Part shown: positions 38,188 through 48,235 of the stretch, piece after piece
How the letters are laid out: the number at the start of each line of letters is the position of its first letter
Numbering within the stretch: position 1 is the stretch's first letter
Source: Streptococcus pseudopneumoniae
GTDB taxonomy: Bacteria; Bacillota; Bacilli; Lactobacillales; Streptococcaceae
DNA length: 50,345 nucleotides
Direction: 5' to 3'
Assembly (NCBI RefSeq): GCF_001074975.1
Contig: NZ_JUUO01000028.1
Location: forward strand, 1 to 50,345
Notes under the pieces: generated by a model
The model's input: only the letters and a program-made list of their open reading frames with translations
Told to the model about the DNA's origin: nothing
Databases searched by the model: none
Translations under genes and position numbers: made by a program

Positions 38188-38655
38188 CTATCTATCTATT
38201 GGGAACTTATTTTCAAAAAAATCATTTATCATATCTTGATGCTGCTGGTTTACAATTGCAATATTTTGTATGTCCATATGATCAAAAAATCCTAATTCTA
38301 AAGTTTCATCACTTGTAAAAAAATTTGTAGAGATAGAAGTTTCAGATGAAACTAAATACAAAATTGTAAGAACTTGAGCCTCATCACCATTCGGATAACT
38401 ATCTGAATATTTTGTATAAACATTTAAGAGTTTTTCCAATCTCACTTCGACTCCCGTTTCTTCATAAAACTCTCGCACTAAAGCTTCTAAAGCCGATTCA
38501 CCTAATTCAATAGCACCACCTGGTAAGCCCCACGTTCCTTTATCTGCTCGTTTTTGTAATAAAATTTTTCCTGATTGACTTAATATTCCACAGGTAAAAT
38601 TTAAAATAATTTTATCTTTTCCTACTTTTTTTCTTATATTCTGTATGTAGTTCAT
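38188..38655 (-). CDS. Nudix hydrolase
   Basis: A 155-residue protein with the Nudix box GAIELGESALEALVREF then YEETGV. The LLQKRADKGTWGLPGG lead-in is typical of MutT/ADP-ribose-type members; the substrate is unknown. AGAGGTTAATA precedes the ATG. More AT-rich than its neighbours, so possibly acquired. Its last codons and stop fall in a GATA tetranucleotide repeat (38188-38201). Confidence 0.9.
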   Translation of the reverse strand: MNYIQNIRKKVGKDKIILNFTCGILSQSGKILLQKRADKGTWGLPGGAIELGESALEALVREFYEETGVEVRLEKLLNVYTKYSDSYPNGDEAQVLTILYLVSSETSISTNFFTSDETLELGFFDHMDIQNIAIVNQQHQDMINDFFENKFPIDR

Positions 38656-38690
38656 TATTAACCTCTGACAAAGTAAACCATCAATACAAC

Positions 38691-38721
38691 GAAAGCTTAC
38701 TATATTAAAAAGTAAGCTTTC
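38691..38721. repeat. strong hairpin between the Nudix gene and phoU
   Basis: GAAAGCTTACT pairs perfectly with AGTAAGCTTTC. It follows the pst-phoU operon on the minus strand but has no T run, so it may stabilise the mRNA 3' end or terminate weakly. Confidence 0.6.
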
Positions 38722-38746
38722 ACAGTAATTTTATCATTTAAATACT

Positions 38747-39400
38747 TTATAGTTCTACAATCTTACCTGTTTCAAAGTAAACAACCCATTCACAGATATT
38801 CTTGGCATAGTCTCCAATACGTTCCAAGAAGGCAATCACTTGGAAATAATCACGACCTGTAACGATGGCATCAGGATTTTTCTTGATTTCTTCTGTAGCC
38901 AAGTCACGAATGCTATCAAAGTAATGGTTGATTTTTTCGTCCATAGCTGCTACTTCATAGGCCTGGTCTACTGAACCATTCAGATAGAGTTCAAGGGCTG
39001 CTTCAACGAAATTCTTGACATCGCGCCCCATTCTCTTGATTTCTTCTTCAACAGCTGGGATACGTTGCTCACCCTTCATACGAATTGTCGCTTTGGCAAT
39101 GGAAACGGCATGGTCACCCATACGTTCCAAGTCAGATACGGCTTTTAAGACTGTTAAAACTGTACGCAAGTCTTGAGAAACTGGTTGTTGAAGGGCAATC
39201 ATTTCAAATGATTTCTTCTCCAATTTCACTTCGTATTCGTTTACTTCTGCATCGTCTTCGATGACTTCTTTGGCCAAATCCCGGTCATGCGTAACAAAGG
39301 CACGCACTGTACGATTGATTTGGGATAGCACTTCTTGTCCCATAGCATAGAACTGGTTGTGCAATTTCTCTAAATCTTCCTCAAATTGAGAACGTAACAT
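38747..39400 (-). CDS. phoU: phosphate transport regulator PhoU
   Basis: A 217-residue all-helical protein with two PhoU domains (metal-binding-type segments ERMGDHAVSIAK and ERIGDYAKNICEW). It links the Pst transporter to the phosphate-sensing two-component system and restrains uptake. Last gene of the pst operon, 11 bp after pstB1. Confidence 0.95.
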   Translation of the reverse strand: MLRSQFEEDLEKLHNQFYAMGQEVLSQINRTVRAFVTHDRDLAKEVIEDDAEVNEYEVKLEKKSFEMIALQQPVSQDLRTVLTVLKAVSDLERMGDHAVSIAKATIRMKGEQRIPAVEEEIKRMGRDVKNFVEAALELYLNGSVDQAYEVAAMDEKINHYFDSIRDLATEEIKKNPDAIVTGRDYFQVIAFLERIGDYAKNICEWVVYFETGKIVEL

Positions 39401-39411
39401 CTTTTATCTCC

Positions 39412-40170
39412 TTATCCAAATTTTCCTGAAATATAATCTTCTGTTTCCTTGTGTTGTGGGTTGAGGAACATCTTCTTGGTATCGTTAAACTCAATTAAAT
39501 CTCCATCTAGGAAAAATCCTGTCTTGTCAGAGATACGAGAGGCTTGTTGCATAGAACGCGTAACCAAGAGCATGGTGTATTTATCTTTTAGACCATACAA
39601 GGTTTCCTCAATCTTACCAGCAGAGATAGGATCCAAGGCTGAAGTCGGTTCATCCAAGAGAATGATTTTAGGACTGGTTGCCAAGACACGGGCAACACAA
39701 ACACGTTGCTGTTGTCCACCTGAAAGCCCGATAGCTGAATCATGCAGGCGATCCTTGACCTCATCCCAGATGGAAGCTCGTTGCAAGGCTTTTTCTACCG
39801 CTTCATCCAGAACCTGCTTGTCTTTCACTCCATTGATACGAAGCCCGTAAACAACATTTTCGTAGATAGTCATAGGGAAAGGGTTTGGTTGTTGGAAAAC
39901 CATACCGATTTCCTTACGCAATTCAACTGTATCTGTACGTGGGCTGTAAATGTTGTGACCGTTGTAAACCACCGAACCAGTTGTGGTTACCTCTGGATTG
40001 AGATCCCCCATGCGGTTGATAGCCTTGAGGAGGGTTGATTTCCCTGATCCAGATGGACCAATCAAGGCTGTAATTTCCTTAGATTGGAAAGATAGGGAAA
40101 CACTATTCAAGGCCTTTTTTTGATTGTAGTAAACGGACAGGTCTGACACCTGTAAAATCGCTTCTGTCAT
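39412..40170 (-). CDS. pstB: phosphate ABC transporter ATPase PstB (copy 1, altered H-loop)
   Basis: A 252-residue ABC ATPase with Walker [10 protein letters not shown], signature LSGGQQQR and Walker [12 protein letters not shown]. The switch His of the H-loop is replaced: the sequence reads [12 protein letters not shown], where the paired copy has IIVTHSMQQAAR. The codon is CGT. One of two adjacent pstB genes; a heterodimer with one weakened site is possible. Confidence 0.94.
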   Translation of the reverse strand: MTEAILQVSDLSVYYNQKKALNSVSLSFQSKEITALIGPSGSGKSTLLKAINRMGDLNPEVTTTGSVVYNGHNIYSPRTDTVELRKEIGMVFQQPNPFPMTIYENVVYGLRINGVKDKQVLDEAVEKALQRASIWDEVKDRLHDSAIGLSGGQQQRVCVARVLATSPKIILLDEPTSALDPISAGKIEETLYGLKDKYTMLLVTRSMQQASRISDKTGFFLDGDLIEFNDTKKMFLNPQHKETEDYISGKFG

Positions 40171-40182
40171 ACTGTTTCCTTT

Positions 40183-40986
40183 CTATCCAAAGTGGCCTGT
40201 TACGTAGTCATTAGTTGACTGTAGTTTGGCATTTTGGAAAATATTAGACGTCTTATCATACTCAATCAAGTCACCCAAGTAGAAAAATCCTGTGTAGTCA
40301 CTAGCACGCGCAGCCTGCTGCATACTGTGGGTCACGATGATGATAGTAAAATCCTTTTTCAATTCCAACATGGTTTCTTCCAGCTGGGCTGTAGCAATCG
40401 GATCCAAGGCTGACGCAGGCTCATCCATCAAGAGGATATCTGGTTTAACAGAGATAGCACGCGCGATACAAAGACGTTGTTGCTGACCACCTGATAGGGT
40501 CAAGGCTGACTTGTGCAAATCGTCTTTGACCTGGTCCCAAAGGGCAGCCTGACGGAGAGAAGTTTCCACAATTTCATCCAAGACTTGCTTGTCCTTAACC
40601 CCTCCACGTTCATGAGCAAAAGTGATATTGCGGTAGATAGACTTGGCAAAGGGATTTGGTCGTTGGAAGACCATTCCGATGTGCTTACGCATCTCATAGA
40701 CGTTAATTTCTGGACGGTTGACATCAATCCCTTGATAGAGGATTTGACCTGTGACCTTGGCAATATCAATAGTATCATTCATACGGTTGAGACTGCGGAG
40801 GTAGGTTGATTTTCCTGAACCAGAAGGGCCAATTAAGGCTGTAATTTTATTTTTTTCAAATTGCATATCGATGCCCTTGATGGATTCTTTTTTACCGTAG
40901 TAAACATGTAAATCCTTAGTAGAGAGGGCCACTTTCTCTTCAGGAAAGGTGATGATATGCTTTTCATCCCAATTATATTTTGACAT
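40183..40986 (-). CDS. pstB: phosphate ABC transporter ATPase PstB (copy 2)
   Basis: A 267-residue ABC ATPase with all standard motifs: [29 protein letters not shown] and VTHSMQQAAR. It carries about 15 extra N-terminal residues (MSKYNWDEKHIITFPEEK) compared with copy 1. It lies 10 bp after pstA. Confidence 0.95.
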   Translation of the reverse strand: MSKYNWDEKHIITFPEEKVALSTKDLHVYYGKKESIKGIDMQFEKNKITALIGPSGSGKSTYLRSLNRMNDTIDIAKVTGQILYQGIDVNRPEINVYEMRKHIGMVFQRPNPFAKSIYRNITFAHERGGVKDKQVLDEIVETSLRQAALWDQVKDDLHKSALTLSGGQQQRLCIARAISVKPDILLMDEPASALDPIATAQLEETMLELKKDFTIIIVTHSMQQAARASDYTGFFYLGDLIEYDKTSNIFQNAKLQSTNDYVTGHFG

Positions 40987-40996
40987 GGCTTCTCCT

Positions 40997-41881
40997 TTAG
41001 GCAGCGGTTAATTTCTTATGTAGGTAGCTTCCGAGTTTGCGGGCTCCAAAGTTAAAGATGAGGATAAAGATAAGGAGCACGGCCGCAGAACCTGCTGATA
41101 CGATAGTTCCATCAGGAATGGTTCCTTCACTATTGACTTTCCAGATATGGACAGCCAAGGTTTCTGCTTGACGGAAGATAGAGATTGGGCTAGTAACACT
41201 GAGAATATTCCAGTTAGACCAGTCAAGAGCTGGAGCGGATTGTCCTGCTGTATAGATAAGAGCCGCAGCCTCACCAAAGATACGACCAGAGGCCAAGACA
41301 ACCCCCGTGACAATACCTGGTAGAGCTTCTGGAATGACCACATGGACCACAGTCTCCCAACGAGAAATACCCAGAGCTAAGCCAGCTTCACGTTGCGTAT
41401 GGTGAACGTGTTTCAAGCTATCTTCAACATTTCGAGTCATCTGAGGAAGGTTAAAGACCGTCAAGGCCAAGGCACCTGAAATGATTGAAAATCCATACTC
41501 AAACTGAACTACAAAGATCAAGTAACCAAAGAGACCCACAACCACCGATGGCAGTGAAGACAAGATTTCAATACAGGTTCTGACAAAATTGGTCACAGGA
41601 CCTTTTTTGGCGTATTCAGCTAGGAAAATCCCAGCCCCCATAGACAAGGGCACAGAGATAATCAAGGTAATGACCAAGAGGAAGAAGGAATTATAGAGCT
41701 GAATTCCAATCCCTCCGCCTGCTTGGTAAGAAGATGATTTGCCCGTCAAGAAAGACCAAGAGATATGGGGCAAACCACGAACCAATATATAAAGAATCAA
41801 GGATGCCAAGATGGCAACAATAATCCCTGCAATCGAGTAGAGGACAGCTGTTGCAATTTTATCTAATTTCTTAGCGTGCAT
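40997..41881 (-). CDS. pstA: phosphate ABC transporter permease PstA
   Basis: A 294-residue permease with six hydrophobic segments and an EAA-like loop (EAGLALGISRWETVVHVVIP). It builds the phosphate channel with PstC. It overlaps pstC by 11 bp. Confidence 0.95.
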   Translation of the reverse strand: MHAKKLDKIATAVLYSIAGIIVAILASLILYILVRGLPHISWSFLTGKSSSYQAGGGIGIQLYNSFFLLVITLIISVPLSMGAGIFLAEYAKKGPVTNFVRTCIEILSSLPSVVVGLFGYLIFVVQFEYGFSIISGALALTVFNLPQMTRNVEDSLKHVHHTQREAGLALGISRWETVVHVVIPEALPGIVTGVVLASGRIFGEAAALIYTAGQSAPALDWSNWNILSVTSPISIFRQAETLAVHIWKVNSEGTIPDGTIVSAGSAAVLLIFILIFNFGARKLGSYLHKKLTAA

Positions 41882-42788
41882 AGTTTTTCTTTCCTCTTTC
41901 TTTCGTAATCAATTTAATCACACTGTTGAAGGCCAAACTCATCAAAAGCAAGACTAAGGCCAAGGACCAGAGAACGTTATTGTCAACTGTTCCCATAACG
42001 GTATTTCCAATACCCATGGTCAAAACAGAGGTCAAGGTTGCAGCAGGTGTTGTCAATGAAGTTGGGACAACGGCTGAGTTTCCGACTACCATCTGAATAG
42101 CCAAAGCCTCACCAAAGGCACGCGCCATTCCAAAGACAACAGCGGTGAAAATCCCTGAACGCGCTGCCTTTAAGGTTACGCGCCAGATGGTTTGCCAACG
42201 AGTGGCTCCCATAGCCAAACTGGCTTCGCGGTAGTGACGAGGTACCGCACGCAAGCTGTCCGTTGTCATAAAGGTTACCGTTGGTAAAATCATGACAAAG
42301 AGAACGAAAATCCCTGACAAAATCCCAAAACCAGTTCCACCAAAGACACTACGGACAAAGGGAACTACGACCTGCAAACCGATAAATCCATACACGACTG
42401 AAGGAATCCCGACCAGCAATTCAATGGCTGGTTGCAAGATTCTAGCACCTTTTGGTGAGACCTCGGTCATAAAGACTGCCGCACCAATGGCAAAAGGAGT
42501 TGCGATAAGGGCTGATAGGATTGTGACAATAAAGGAACCCAAAATCATAGGAAGTGCACCAAATTGTTTACCTGAAGGATTCCAAGTTTGTCCAAAAAGG
42601 AAATCAAAGATATTGACTCCATTGACAAAGAAGGTCGACAAACCTTTTTGGGCTACAAAAATCAAAATCATAGCCACAATGATGACAATCAAAGACAGAC
42701 AGGCAAAGGTCAAGCCTTTTCCAAGTTTCTCTAGACGAGAGTTCTTTGAGGGAGAAAGTAATTTTTTAGCTAATTCTTCTTGATTCAT
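41871..42788 (-). CDS. pstC: phosphate ABC transporter permease PstC
   Basis: A 305-residue permease with six hydrophobic segments and loop EASLAMGATRWQTIWRV. The start overlaps the pstS stop (TAATG), so translation is coupled. Confidence 0.95.
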   Translation of the reverse strand: MNQEELAKKLLSPSKNSRLEKLGKGLTFACLSLIVIIVAMILIFVAQKGLSTFFVNGVNIFDFLFGQTWNPSGKQFGALPMILGSFIVTILSALIATPFAIGAAVFMTEVSPKGARILQPAIELLVGIPSVVYGFIGLQVVVPFVRSVFGGTGFGILSGIFVLFVMILPTVTFMTTDSLRAVPRHYREASLAMGATRWQTIWRVTLKAARSGIFTAVVFGMARAFGEALAIQMVVGNSAVVPTSLTTPAATLTSVLTMGIGNTVMGTVDNNVLWSLALVLLLMSLAFNSVIKLITKERGKKNYAR

Positions 42789-43666
42789 TATTGACTCCCT
42801 TCTAGTGCTGTCACCGTTCCTACAGCATCTTTTTCAACCTTCATTTCCTTGACAGAAATATAGCCCATCCCCTTAACGATTCCACTTTGCGCTTCATCTG
42901 AGAGGACAAAGTTGAGAAATTCTGCCACCAATTCGTTCGGTTGACCTAGGGTGTACATGTGTTCGTAAGACCACAAAGGCCAGTTATTGCTTGTAACATT
43001 TTCTGAAATCGACTCATAGCCGTTCAATTTCATGCGTTTCACTGAGTCATCCACATAGGCAAAAGCTAGGTAAGAAATGGCTCCTGGTGTCTGGGAAACA
43101 ATGTTTTTGACCATCCCATTTGAATCCTGTTCTTGACTCTGCACGGCAGATTGACCATCCATGATAACACTATCAAAGGTTGCACGCGAACCCGAACTTG
43201 CCGCGCGGTTGATAATGGAAATGGCTAGGTCTTTCCCACCGACTTCTTTCCAGTTGGTCACTTGACCTGTGAAGATGCTACGGAGTTGCTCAGTTGTCAG
43301 ATTTTCAACATCAACTTCCTTATTTATAATGACTGCCAAGCCCGCTACGGCTACCTTATGATCCACTAGAGCGGATGCGTTGATACCGTCTTTTTCCTCG
43401 GCAAATACATCTGAATTTCCTACATCAACGGCTCCAGACTGAACCTGAGACAAACCTGTACCAGATCCTCCACCTTGGACGTTGACTGTTTTTCCAACGT
43501 GCAGAGAGCCAAATTCATCTGCTGCTGCTTCGACCAAGGGCTGAAGAGCCGTTGAGCCAACAGCTGTCATGGATTCTCCACGATCAATCCAGCTAGCACA
43601 TCCCGCCAACGAACCTGCCAACAAAAGAGCTGCAAGGGATAGAGCGAGTTTTTTCCTTTTTTTCAC
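42788..43666 (-). CDS. pstS: phosphate-binding lipoprotein PstS
   Basis: A 292-residue periplasmic-type phosphate receptor, anchored outside the membrane. The signal peptide ends in lipobox LAGC (Cys near 23). The phosphate-binding loop segments VGSTALQPL and [11 protein letters not shown] are visible. The start codon is GTG with AAGGAGAAAAACA upstream. It leads the pst operon behind a 42-codon small ORF. Confidence 0.95.
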   Translation of the reverse strand: MKKRKKLALSLAALLLAGSLAGCASWIDRGESMTAVGSTALQPLVEAAADEFGSLHVGKTVNVQGGGSGTGLSQVQSGAVDVGNSDVFAEEKDGINASALVDHKVAVAGLAVIINKEVDVENLTTEQLRSIFTGQVTNWKEVGGKDLAISIINRAASSGSRATFDSVIMDGQSAVQSQEQDSNGMVKNIVSQTPGAISYLAFAYVDDSVKRMKLNGYESISENVTSNNWPLWSYEHMYTLGQPNELVAEFLNFVLSDEAQSGIVKGMGYISVKEMKVEKDAVGTVTALEGSQ

Positions 43667-43716
43667 TGTTTTTCTCCTTGAAAATAATGGTGAATGGTTT
43701 GAATTTTTTCAACTAT

Positions 43717-43845
43717 TTATTTATGTTTTTCTTTTGAAAATTGGGAGCCAACTGAAGTTGCTAGCCTAGTTTTACTAGAAATTTGCTCAGTTACCTTGCC
43801 CACCAATTTTGACTTAAAATGAAAGACAATTTGAAAAAAATCCAT
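43717..43845 (-). CDS. 42-codon small ORF upstream of pstS
   Basis: The product starts MDFFQIVFHFKSKLVGKV and ends QFSKEKHK; it is basic with no membrane helix. The ATG lies 6 nt after TATAGT, so the transcript probably begins at or beside the start codon. The gap also contains GGAAG. It ends 50 bp before pstS and could be a translated leader for the operon. No family is recognised. Confidence 0.45.
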   Translation of the reverse strand: MDFFQIVFHFKSKLVGKVTEQISSKTRLATSVGSQFSKEKHK

Positions 43846-43851
43846 ACTTCC

Positions 43852-43880
43852 ACTATAACATAGACAAGCTACTTTGACTA
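43852..43880 (-). promoter_or_regulatory. pst operon promoter
   Basis: TAGTCA (43880-43875), a 17-bp spacer with extended TG, and TATAGT (43857-43852). It lies directly after the RNA methyltransferase stop codon. Confidence 0.6.
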
Positions 43881-43886
43881 GCATTT

Positions 43887-45191
43887 TCACTTGAATCTAA
43901 GGCCTTTTGGAAAATAATTTTTCAAAATATTTCCAGTCACCTTAGCAAAGCCCAAACCATTTCCTTGAACCAAAACTTGGTACCAACCATTTGGCAGACT
44001 TTCCGCCAGCTGAATGGTTTCTCCAGCCACATACTTTACAAACTCTTCTTGATCAATTGTAACGGACTGCTTGACCTGACTCGGTTTCAAGGCTAGTCCA
44101 AGAGCGAAACTAGGCTCAAAGCGTTTCTTCTTAAAGGTACCCATATGCAGTCCATTCCGAGCAATCTTGAGCTTCCCTAAATCTGGCAAAAGTTCGGGCA
44201 AGAGATAAAGTTGGTCACCAAAAGTCTGCAAGATTCCCCTTAGATTGACCTTCAAATGTTTTTGGGCAAATTCCTGCCACAAGGTAACTTGTTCTCGGCT
44301 GAGATTGCTCTTACTTGTCTTAAATTTAGGTGCTGGATTTTCTCCTTTAAATTGTAAATGGGCGACAAACTGACCCTCTCCCTTAAACTGATGAGGGTAC
44401 ATACGAGCTGTTTCTGGCAGGTCAATTCCAGCTACCATTCCATTGATATGCTCTACTGGTAACAAATCAAAATCATACTCTTCCAGTAGCCAATTGACAA
44501 TCTCTTCATTTTCCTCGGGGGCCCAGGTACAGGTTGAATAAACCAAGCGACCACCTTCAGCTAGCATGGTCACTGCATCCTCCAGAATTTCTCTTTGCAA
44601 GCTAGCACATTGACTTGGATAATCTAAGCTCCAATAGTCCATAGCATCTGGTTGCTTACGAAACATCCCTTCACCAGAGCAAGGAGCATCAAGGACAATC
44701 AGGTCAAAATAGCCTTTAAAAACCTTGGCCAAGCGGTCAGCAGATTCATTGGTCACCACAACATTTGTCGCTCCAAAGCGCTCCATGTTTTCTACTAAAA
44801 TCTTAGCCCGTTTGTTTGAAATTTCATTGGAAACAAGGAGACCCTCCCCTGCTAGATAGGCTGCTAGTTGAGTTGATTTTCCACCCGGTGCAGCGGCCAA
44901 ATCCAGAACCTTCATACCAGGACTGGGTTGGGCTACCTGAGCCACCATCTGGGCAGCAGGTTCTTGCGAATAAACTAAACCAGTAGCATGCTCTGGCGAT
45001 TTTCCTGAAACCTTACCATAGTGACCCCAAGGAGTTTGAGGAATAGCATCAGGAAAGGAAACTAGCGCTTCTTTTAAAGGATTGACCCGAAAGGCCGAAA
45101 CCGCTTCCTCCTCAAAAGAGGCAAGAAAATCTCTTGCCTCATCTCCTAGTATCTCTTCATATTTTTCAACAAATCCTTCTGGAAATTGCAT
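43887..45191 (-). CDS. RsmF/NOL1-type RNA m5C methyltransferase
   Basis: A 434-residue SAM-dependent RNA cytosine-5 methyltransferase. The SAM-binding VLDLAAAPGGKSTQLA motif is followed by the two catalytic Cys motifs DAPCSGEGMFRK and YSTCTWAPEEN. A C-terminal RNA-binding extension is present. It probably methylates 16S rRNA. The ATG follows the suhB-like stop with no gap (TAAATG), with AAGGAAAAG as ribosome site. Confidence 0.94.
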   Translation of the reverse strand: MQFPEGFVEKYEEILGDEARDFLASFEEEAVSAFRVNPLKEALVSFPDAIPQTPWGHYGKVSGKSPEHATGLVYSQEPAAQMVAQVAQPSPGMKVLDLAAAPGGKSTQLAAYLAGEGLLVSNEISNKRAKILVENMERFGATNVVVTNESADRLAKVFKGYFDLIVLDAPCSGEGMFRKQPDAMDYWSLDYPSQCASLQREILEDAVTMLAEGGRLVYSTCTWAPEENEEIVNWLLEEYDFDLLPVEHINGMVAGIDLPETARMYPHQFKGEGQFVAHLQFKGENPAPKFKTSKSNLSREQVTLWQEFAQKHLKVNLRGILQTFGDQLYLLPELLPDLGKLKIARNGLHMGTFKKKRFEPSFALGLALKPSQVKQSVTIDQEEFVKYVAGETIQLAESLPNGWYQVLVQGNGLGFAKVTGNILKNYFPKGLRFK

Positions 45192-45965
45192 TTAAGTTCT
45201 TTTCCTTTCGTAAATATAGGACTGAATTTCCTCCTGCATCTCAAGAGGTAGCATCATGACCGGCTGTCTGGTTTGAAAATCAGGAGCTTCACCAGATAGG
45301 GTCACCACCCGATAGCCCAGACCTTCTCCTAAAATACTAGCGGCAGCATAATCCCATGGTTGCAGATAAGTGACATAGGTCAACAAACGCCCTGACAAAA
45401 TCTTGGCAAAACTAATGGCCGCACTCCCATAGACACGTACACCGAGGACCGCTCGACCCAAATCAGCCAAGCCCCATTCATTAGTTTCCAACATACCACT
45501 ATTTCCCGCAATGAGAAAATCTCCAAGTGGTTTTGCTTTAAAGGAAGCTAGGGCCTGATCGTTTCGGCAAACCGGAAATTCCCCACCACCGTGGTAACAA
45601 TCCCCCTTGACCACATCATAAATCAGTCCAAACTTCCCCTGACCATTTTCAAAATAAGCCATCATGACAGCAAAATCTTCCTGCTGGGCGACAAAGTTAT
45701 TGGTCCCATCAATGGGATCAATGACCCAAACCTTGTCCTCTTGAACCGAAGCTCGCAAACAGCCTTCTTCAGCGCAAATCTTATCCTCAGGATAACGGGA
45801 CAAAATCTCACCAACCAATAGCTCTTGAACTTCCTTGTCCAGTCTGGTCACCAAATCTGTTGGAGAGGACTTGGTCTCAACACGCAAGTCTTCCTGCATG
45901 TGGTCAAGGATGTACTGGCCCGCCTTCTTAACAAGCTCTTTAGCAAATTCAAATTTACTTTCCAA
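45192..45965 (-). CDS. inositol monophosphatase family protein
   Basis: A 257-residue SuhB-like phosphatase with metal-binding motifs [18 protein letters not shown] and QPWDYAAA. Substrate not certain (inositol phosphate, nucleotide or other small phosphate). The start is a TTG at 45965, overlapping the end of the UPF0223 gene, with AAGGAAAG upstream; the longer open frame to 46082 would overlap that gene deeply and is rejected. Confidence 0.92.
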   Translation of the reverse strand: MESKFEFAKELVKKAGQYILDHMQEDLRVETKSSPTDLVTRLDKEVQELLVGEILSRYPEDKICAEEGCLRASVQEDKVWVIDPIDGTNNFVAQQEDFAVMMAYFENGQGKFGLIYDVVKGDCYHGGGEFPVCRNDQALASFKAKPLGDFLIAGNSGMLETNEWGLADLGRAVLGVRVYGSAAISFAKILSGRLLTYVTYLQPWDYAAASILGEGLGYRVVTLSGEAPDFQTRQPVMMLPLEMQEEIQSYIYERKRT

Positions 45966-46233
45966 GAGAAATCTTTCCTTCCCCTTTTTCCTTGGCAGCC
46001 TGAACTGCTCGGTAAAGCGAATAACCACTAACTGTTTCAAATTCTCGTCCCAAACGTTTCTCTTCGCTCTTGCTTGGCACAATCACCTTGAATCCCTTAT
46101 AGGAGTCCAGTAACTTTTCAGCCTCTACCTTGCCTTCATAGGCAGCTTCAACATCATTAAAAAAAGAAAGCACTGAAGCAAGTTCTTCAGTGCTCCACGA
46201 CAAATCTAGTGGGTAACTATACTGTTTGTTCAT
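45955..46233 (-). CDS. UPF0223 (YktA-like) protein
   Basis: A 92-residue helical, soluble protein of the UPF0223 family, beginning [17 protein letters not shown]. Function unknown. The ATG overlaps the last base of the spx stop (TAATG) and its end overlaps the suhB-like start, so it is translated in a chain with its neighbours. Confidence 0.93.
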   Translation of the reverse strand: MNKQYSYPLDLSWSTEELASVLSFFNDVEAAYEGKVEAEKLLDSYKGFKVIVPSKSEEKRLGREFETVSGYSLYRAVQAAKEKGEGKISLGK

Positions 46234-46634
46234 TAACTAATACCAGCTCTCATTCTTGCTTCTTTTAGTTCTTGCTTACGGTAACTACGAGGGAGAAAAG
46301 CACGAATTTCATCTTCATTAAAACCGATTTGCATGCGTTTGGCATCAATAATAATGGGACGACGCAAAAGACTTGGATACTGCTCAATCAAATGAAGCAA
46401 TTCCGATACCGAGATACTCTCTACATCAATATTCAATTTTTGAAAAATTTTTGAACGAGTTGAAATGATGTCATCAGTACCATTTTCGGTCAAGGAAAGG
46501 ATGTGTTGCAATTCTTTTCTTGTTAAAGGACTGGTCATAATATTGTGTTCCTCAAAGGGCACCTTATGTTTTTCTAACCAGGCCTTCGCCTTACGACATG
46601 ATGTACAGCTCGGTGATAGAAATAGTGTAATCAT
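46233..46634 (-). CDS. spx: Spx family transcriptional regulator
   Basis: A 133-residue ArsC-like regulator that binds the RNA polymerase alpha subunit. The redox CxxC switch is SCTSC (Cys 10 and 13) and the RRPII motif is conserved. It controls thiol/oxidative stress genes and, in pneumococci, influences competence. Streptococci have two Spx paralogs; which one this is was not decided. First gene of the spx-UPF0223-suhB-methyltransferase operon; TATAAT lies near 46668. Confidence 0.93.
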   Translation of the reverse strand: MITLFLSPSCTSCRKAKAWLEKHKVPFEEHNIMTSPLTRKELQHILSLTENGTDDIISTRSKIFQKLNIDVESISVSELLHLIEQYPSLLRRPIIIDAKRMQIGFNEDEIRAFLPRSYRKQELKEARMRAGIS

Positions 46635-46711
46635 GCTTTTCTCTTCTTATCTATACTTTGCTACTTCTATTATACAAAAAAATAAAGCGCTTGACTAGGG
46701 ATTTTTAGAAA

Positions 46712-46745
46712 AAAAAGCCTATTTTTTCAAGAAAAATAGACTGTT
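46712..46745 (-). terminator. terminator after the TIGR01906 gene
   Basis: AGTCTATTTTTC pairs with AAAAATAGGCT around TTGA, then a run of T on the minus strand. Confidence 0.88.
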
Positions 46746-46844
46746 TGCGAACGATTGACACAACTGGATTTGGTTAATTCACTCTTAACGATGGTTTCAA
46801 ATGATACACATTTTTATATATGCAAATTAAAAACATCTTTCAGT

Positions 46845-47462
46845 TCACTTCCTACGACTTTTCAGATAAAGATAGCCAAAGAAGCTTTCATAGAGGGCGA
46901 AAAAGAGGAGGAAGGCATGAAGGAAGAAGGTCTCTGGCAAAATCAGAATCACTAGATCCTTAGCTGGGTCAAAAAGCCAGGTATCATCTCCCACAAAGAG
47001 AATTTGATGGAAAAGAGTAAAGAACTGGTCAAAACCAATCAAAACTCCCCCAAGACCAATCAGCACAGGCAAGACTACTAGAGTCAAAAGCCCCTTACTA
47101 AATAAAGATAAAAAGCCCTTTTTCACAATCCCTTTGACAAAGAAATAGAAACTTGGCAGTGTCACTAGAGCTACTAGCTGAACCAAGTGAAAGAGATTCT
47201 TGACCACCTCAAAGTGATGTAGCCCAGCAGCTGACGAACGAAAATCTGGCATCTCTAGGACCTGACTAAAAGGATTGGTCAGGTAATTCATCAAGATATG
47301 AAAGTTGTACTGAATGGTTTCTGGTTTTAGATAAACTCGATTCGTTAAGTTCAACCACTGAATTTCCAGCGGATAAACAATCCAAGCCAGATAAATGGTC
47401 AGAAGGATTGAGAGGGAGAGGAGAAAGAGCATAGAGCTCCAAAAGGTCAATTTAGTTTTCAT
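46845..47462 (-). CDS. TIGR01906 family membrane protein
   Basis: A 205-residue protein with about five hydrophobic segments, of the TIGR01906/DUF1461 family. Function unknown. The start at 47462 lies inside the end of the HAD gene (11 bp overlap), giving [18 protein letters not shown]. It is co-transcribed with that gene. Confidence 0.9.
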   Translation of the reverse strand: MKTKLTFWSSMLFLLSLSILLTIYLAWIVYPLEIQWLNLTNRVYLKPETIQYNFHILMNYLTNPFSQVLEMPDFRSSAAGLHHFEVVKNLFHLVQLVALVTLPSFYFFVKGIVKKGFLSLFSKGLLTLVVLPVLIGLGGVLIGFDQFFTLFHQILFVGDDTWLFDPAKDLVILILPETFFLHAFLLFFALYESFFGYLYLKSRRK

Positions 47463-48225
47463 CAAAGTTCCACTCCGCAAGGCTAGAAACCACATGAGTC
47501 GGTGCGATTGGTAGATCTGCCACTTCTTCTGCCTTGGTAAAACCTGTCGTCACCAAGAGCGTTGGAATGCCATTGTCAATCCCAGCCCGGATATCTGTCA
47601 GATAGTTGTCCCCAACCATGATCAACTCTTCACGTTGCAAACCTAAGTGCTCAACCGCCTTGGCCATAATGATAGCATTTGGTTTTCCGATATAAACAGG
47701 ATTCACTCGTGTTGCTACTTCAAGTAGGGTAATCAGTGAACCAGCACCTGGCAAAAGACCGCGCTCTGTCGGGATGTTGAGGTCAGGATTGGTTCCGATA
47801 AAGTGGGCGCCCTTTTGAATCGCAAGAGTTGCTGTGGCAAATTTTTCATAGTCTACTTGCCAGTCCAGGCCTACTACCACATAGGCAGGATTTTCCTTGT
47901 CTTCCACATAACCAGCCGCCTTGATGGCTTCCTTGAGCCCTGCTTCTCCGATGACATAGACCGTCTTTTCCAGTCCCAAGTCATTCATGTAGTCGATGGT
48001 GGCCAAAGTCGCTGTATAGACAGTCGATAGGGGCGTATCAATATTAAAATTCTGAGCCAACATCTCTTGAACACTCTCTGGAGTGCGGGTTGTATTGTTA
48101 GTCACAAAGAGATAGGGAATGTCCCGCTTTTGCAATTCATGAACAAAAGCCTCTCCTGCTGGAATTCTATCTTTCCCCTTATAAATAGTTCCATCTAGAT
48201 CAATTAAATAGCCTTTATATTTCAT
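47452..48225 (-). CDS. NagD-type HAD phosphatase (TIGR01457)
   Basis: A 257-residue HAD-IIA phosphatase with intact motifs: [11 protein letters not shown] (motif I), FVTNNTTRT (motif II) and [13 protein letters not shown] (motif IV). Its relatives dephosphorylate small sugar or nucleotide phosphates. It lies 10 bp after the thioesterase gene. Confidence 0.94.
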   Translation of the reverse strand: MKYKGYLIDLDGTIYKGKDRIPAGEAFVHELQKRDIPYLFVTNNTTRTPESVQEMLAQNFNIDTPLSTVYTATLATIDYMNDLGLEKTVYVIGEAGLKEAIKAAGYVEDKENPAYVVVGLDWQVDYEKFATATLAIQKGAHFIGTNPDLNIPTERGLLPGAGSLITLLEVATRVNPVYIGKPNAIIMAKAVEHLGLQREELIMVGDNYLTDIRAGIDNGIPTLLVTTGFTKAEEVADLPIAPTHVVSSLAEWNFDEN

Positions 48226-48235
48226 CTATTTCTCC

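Noticed and set aside
38691-38721. Intrinsic terminator for pst-phoU
   Set aside because: The stem is strong but no T run follows on the minus strand, so it is listed only as a hairpin.
42292-42783. 163-codon plus-strand frame inside pstC
   Set aside because: Composition is the complement of a membrane protein; no independent signals.
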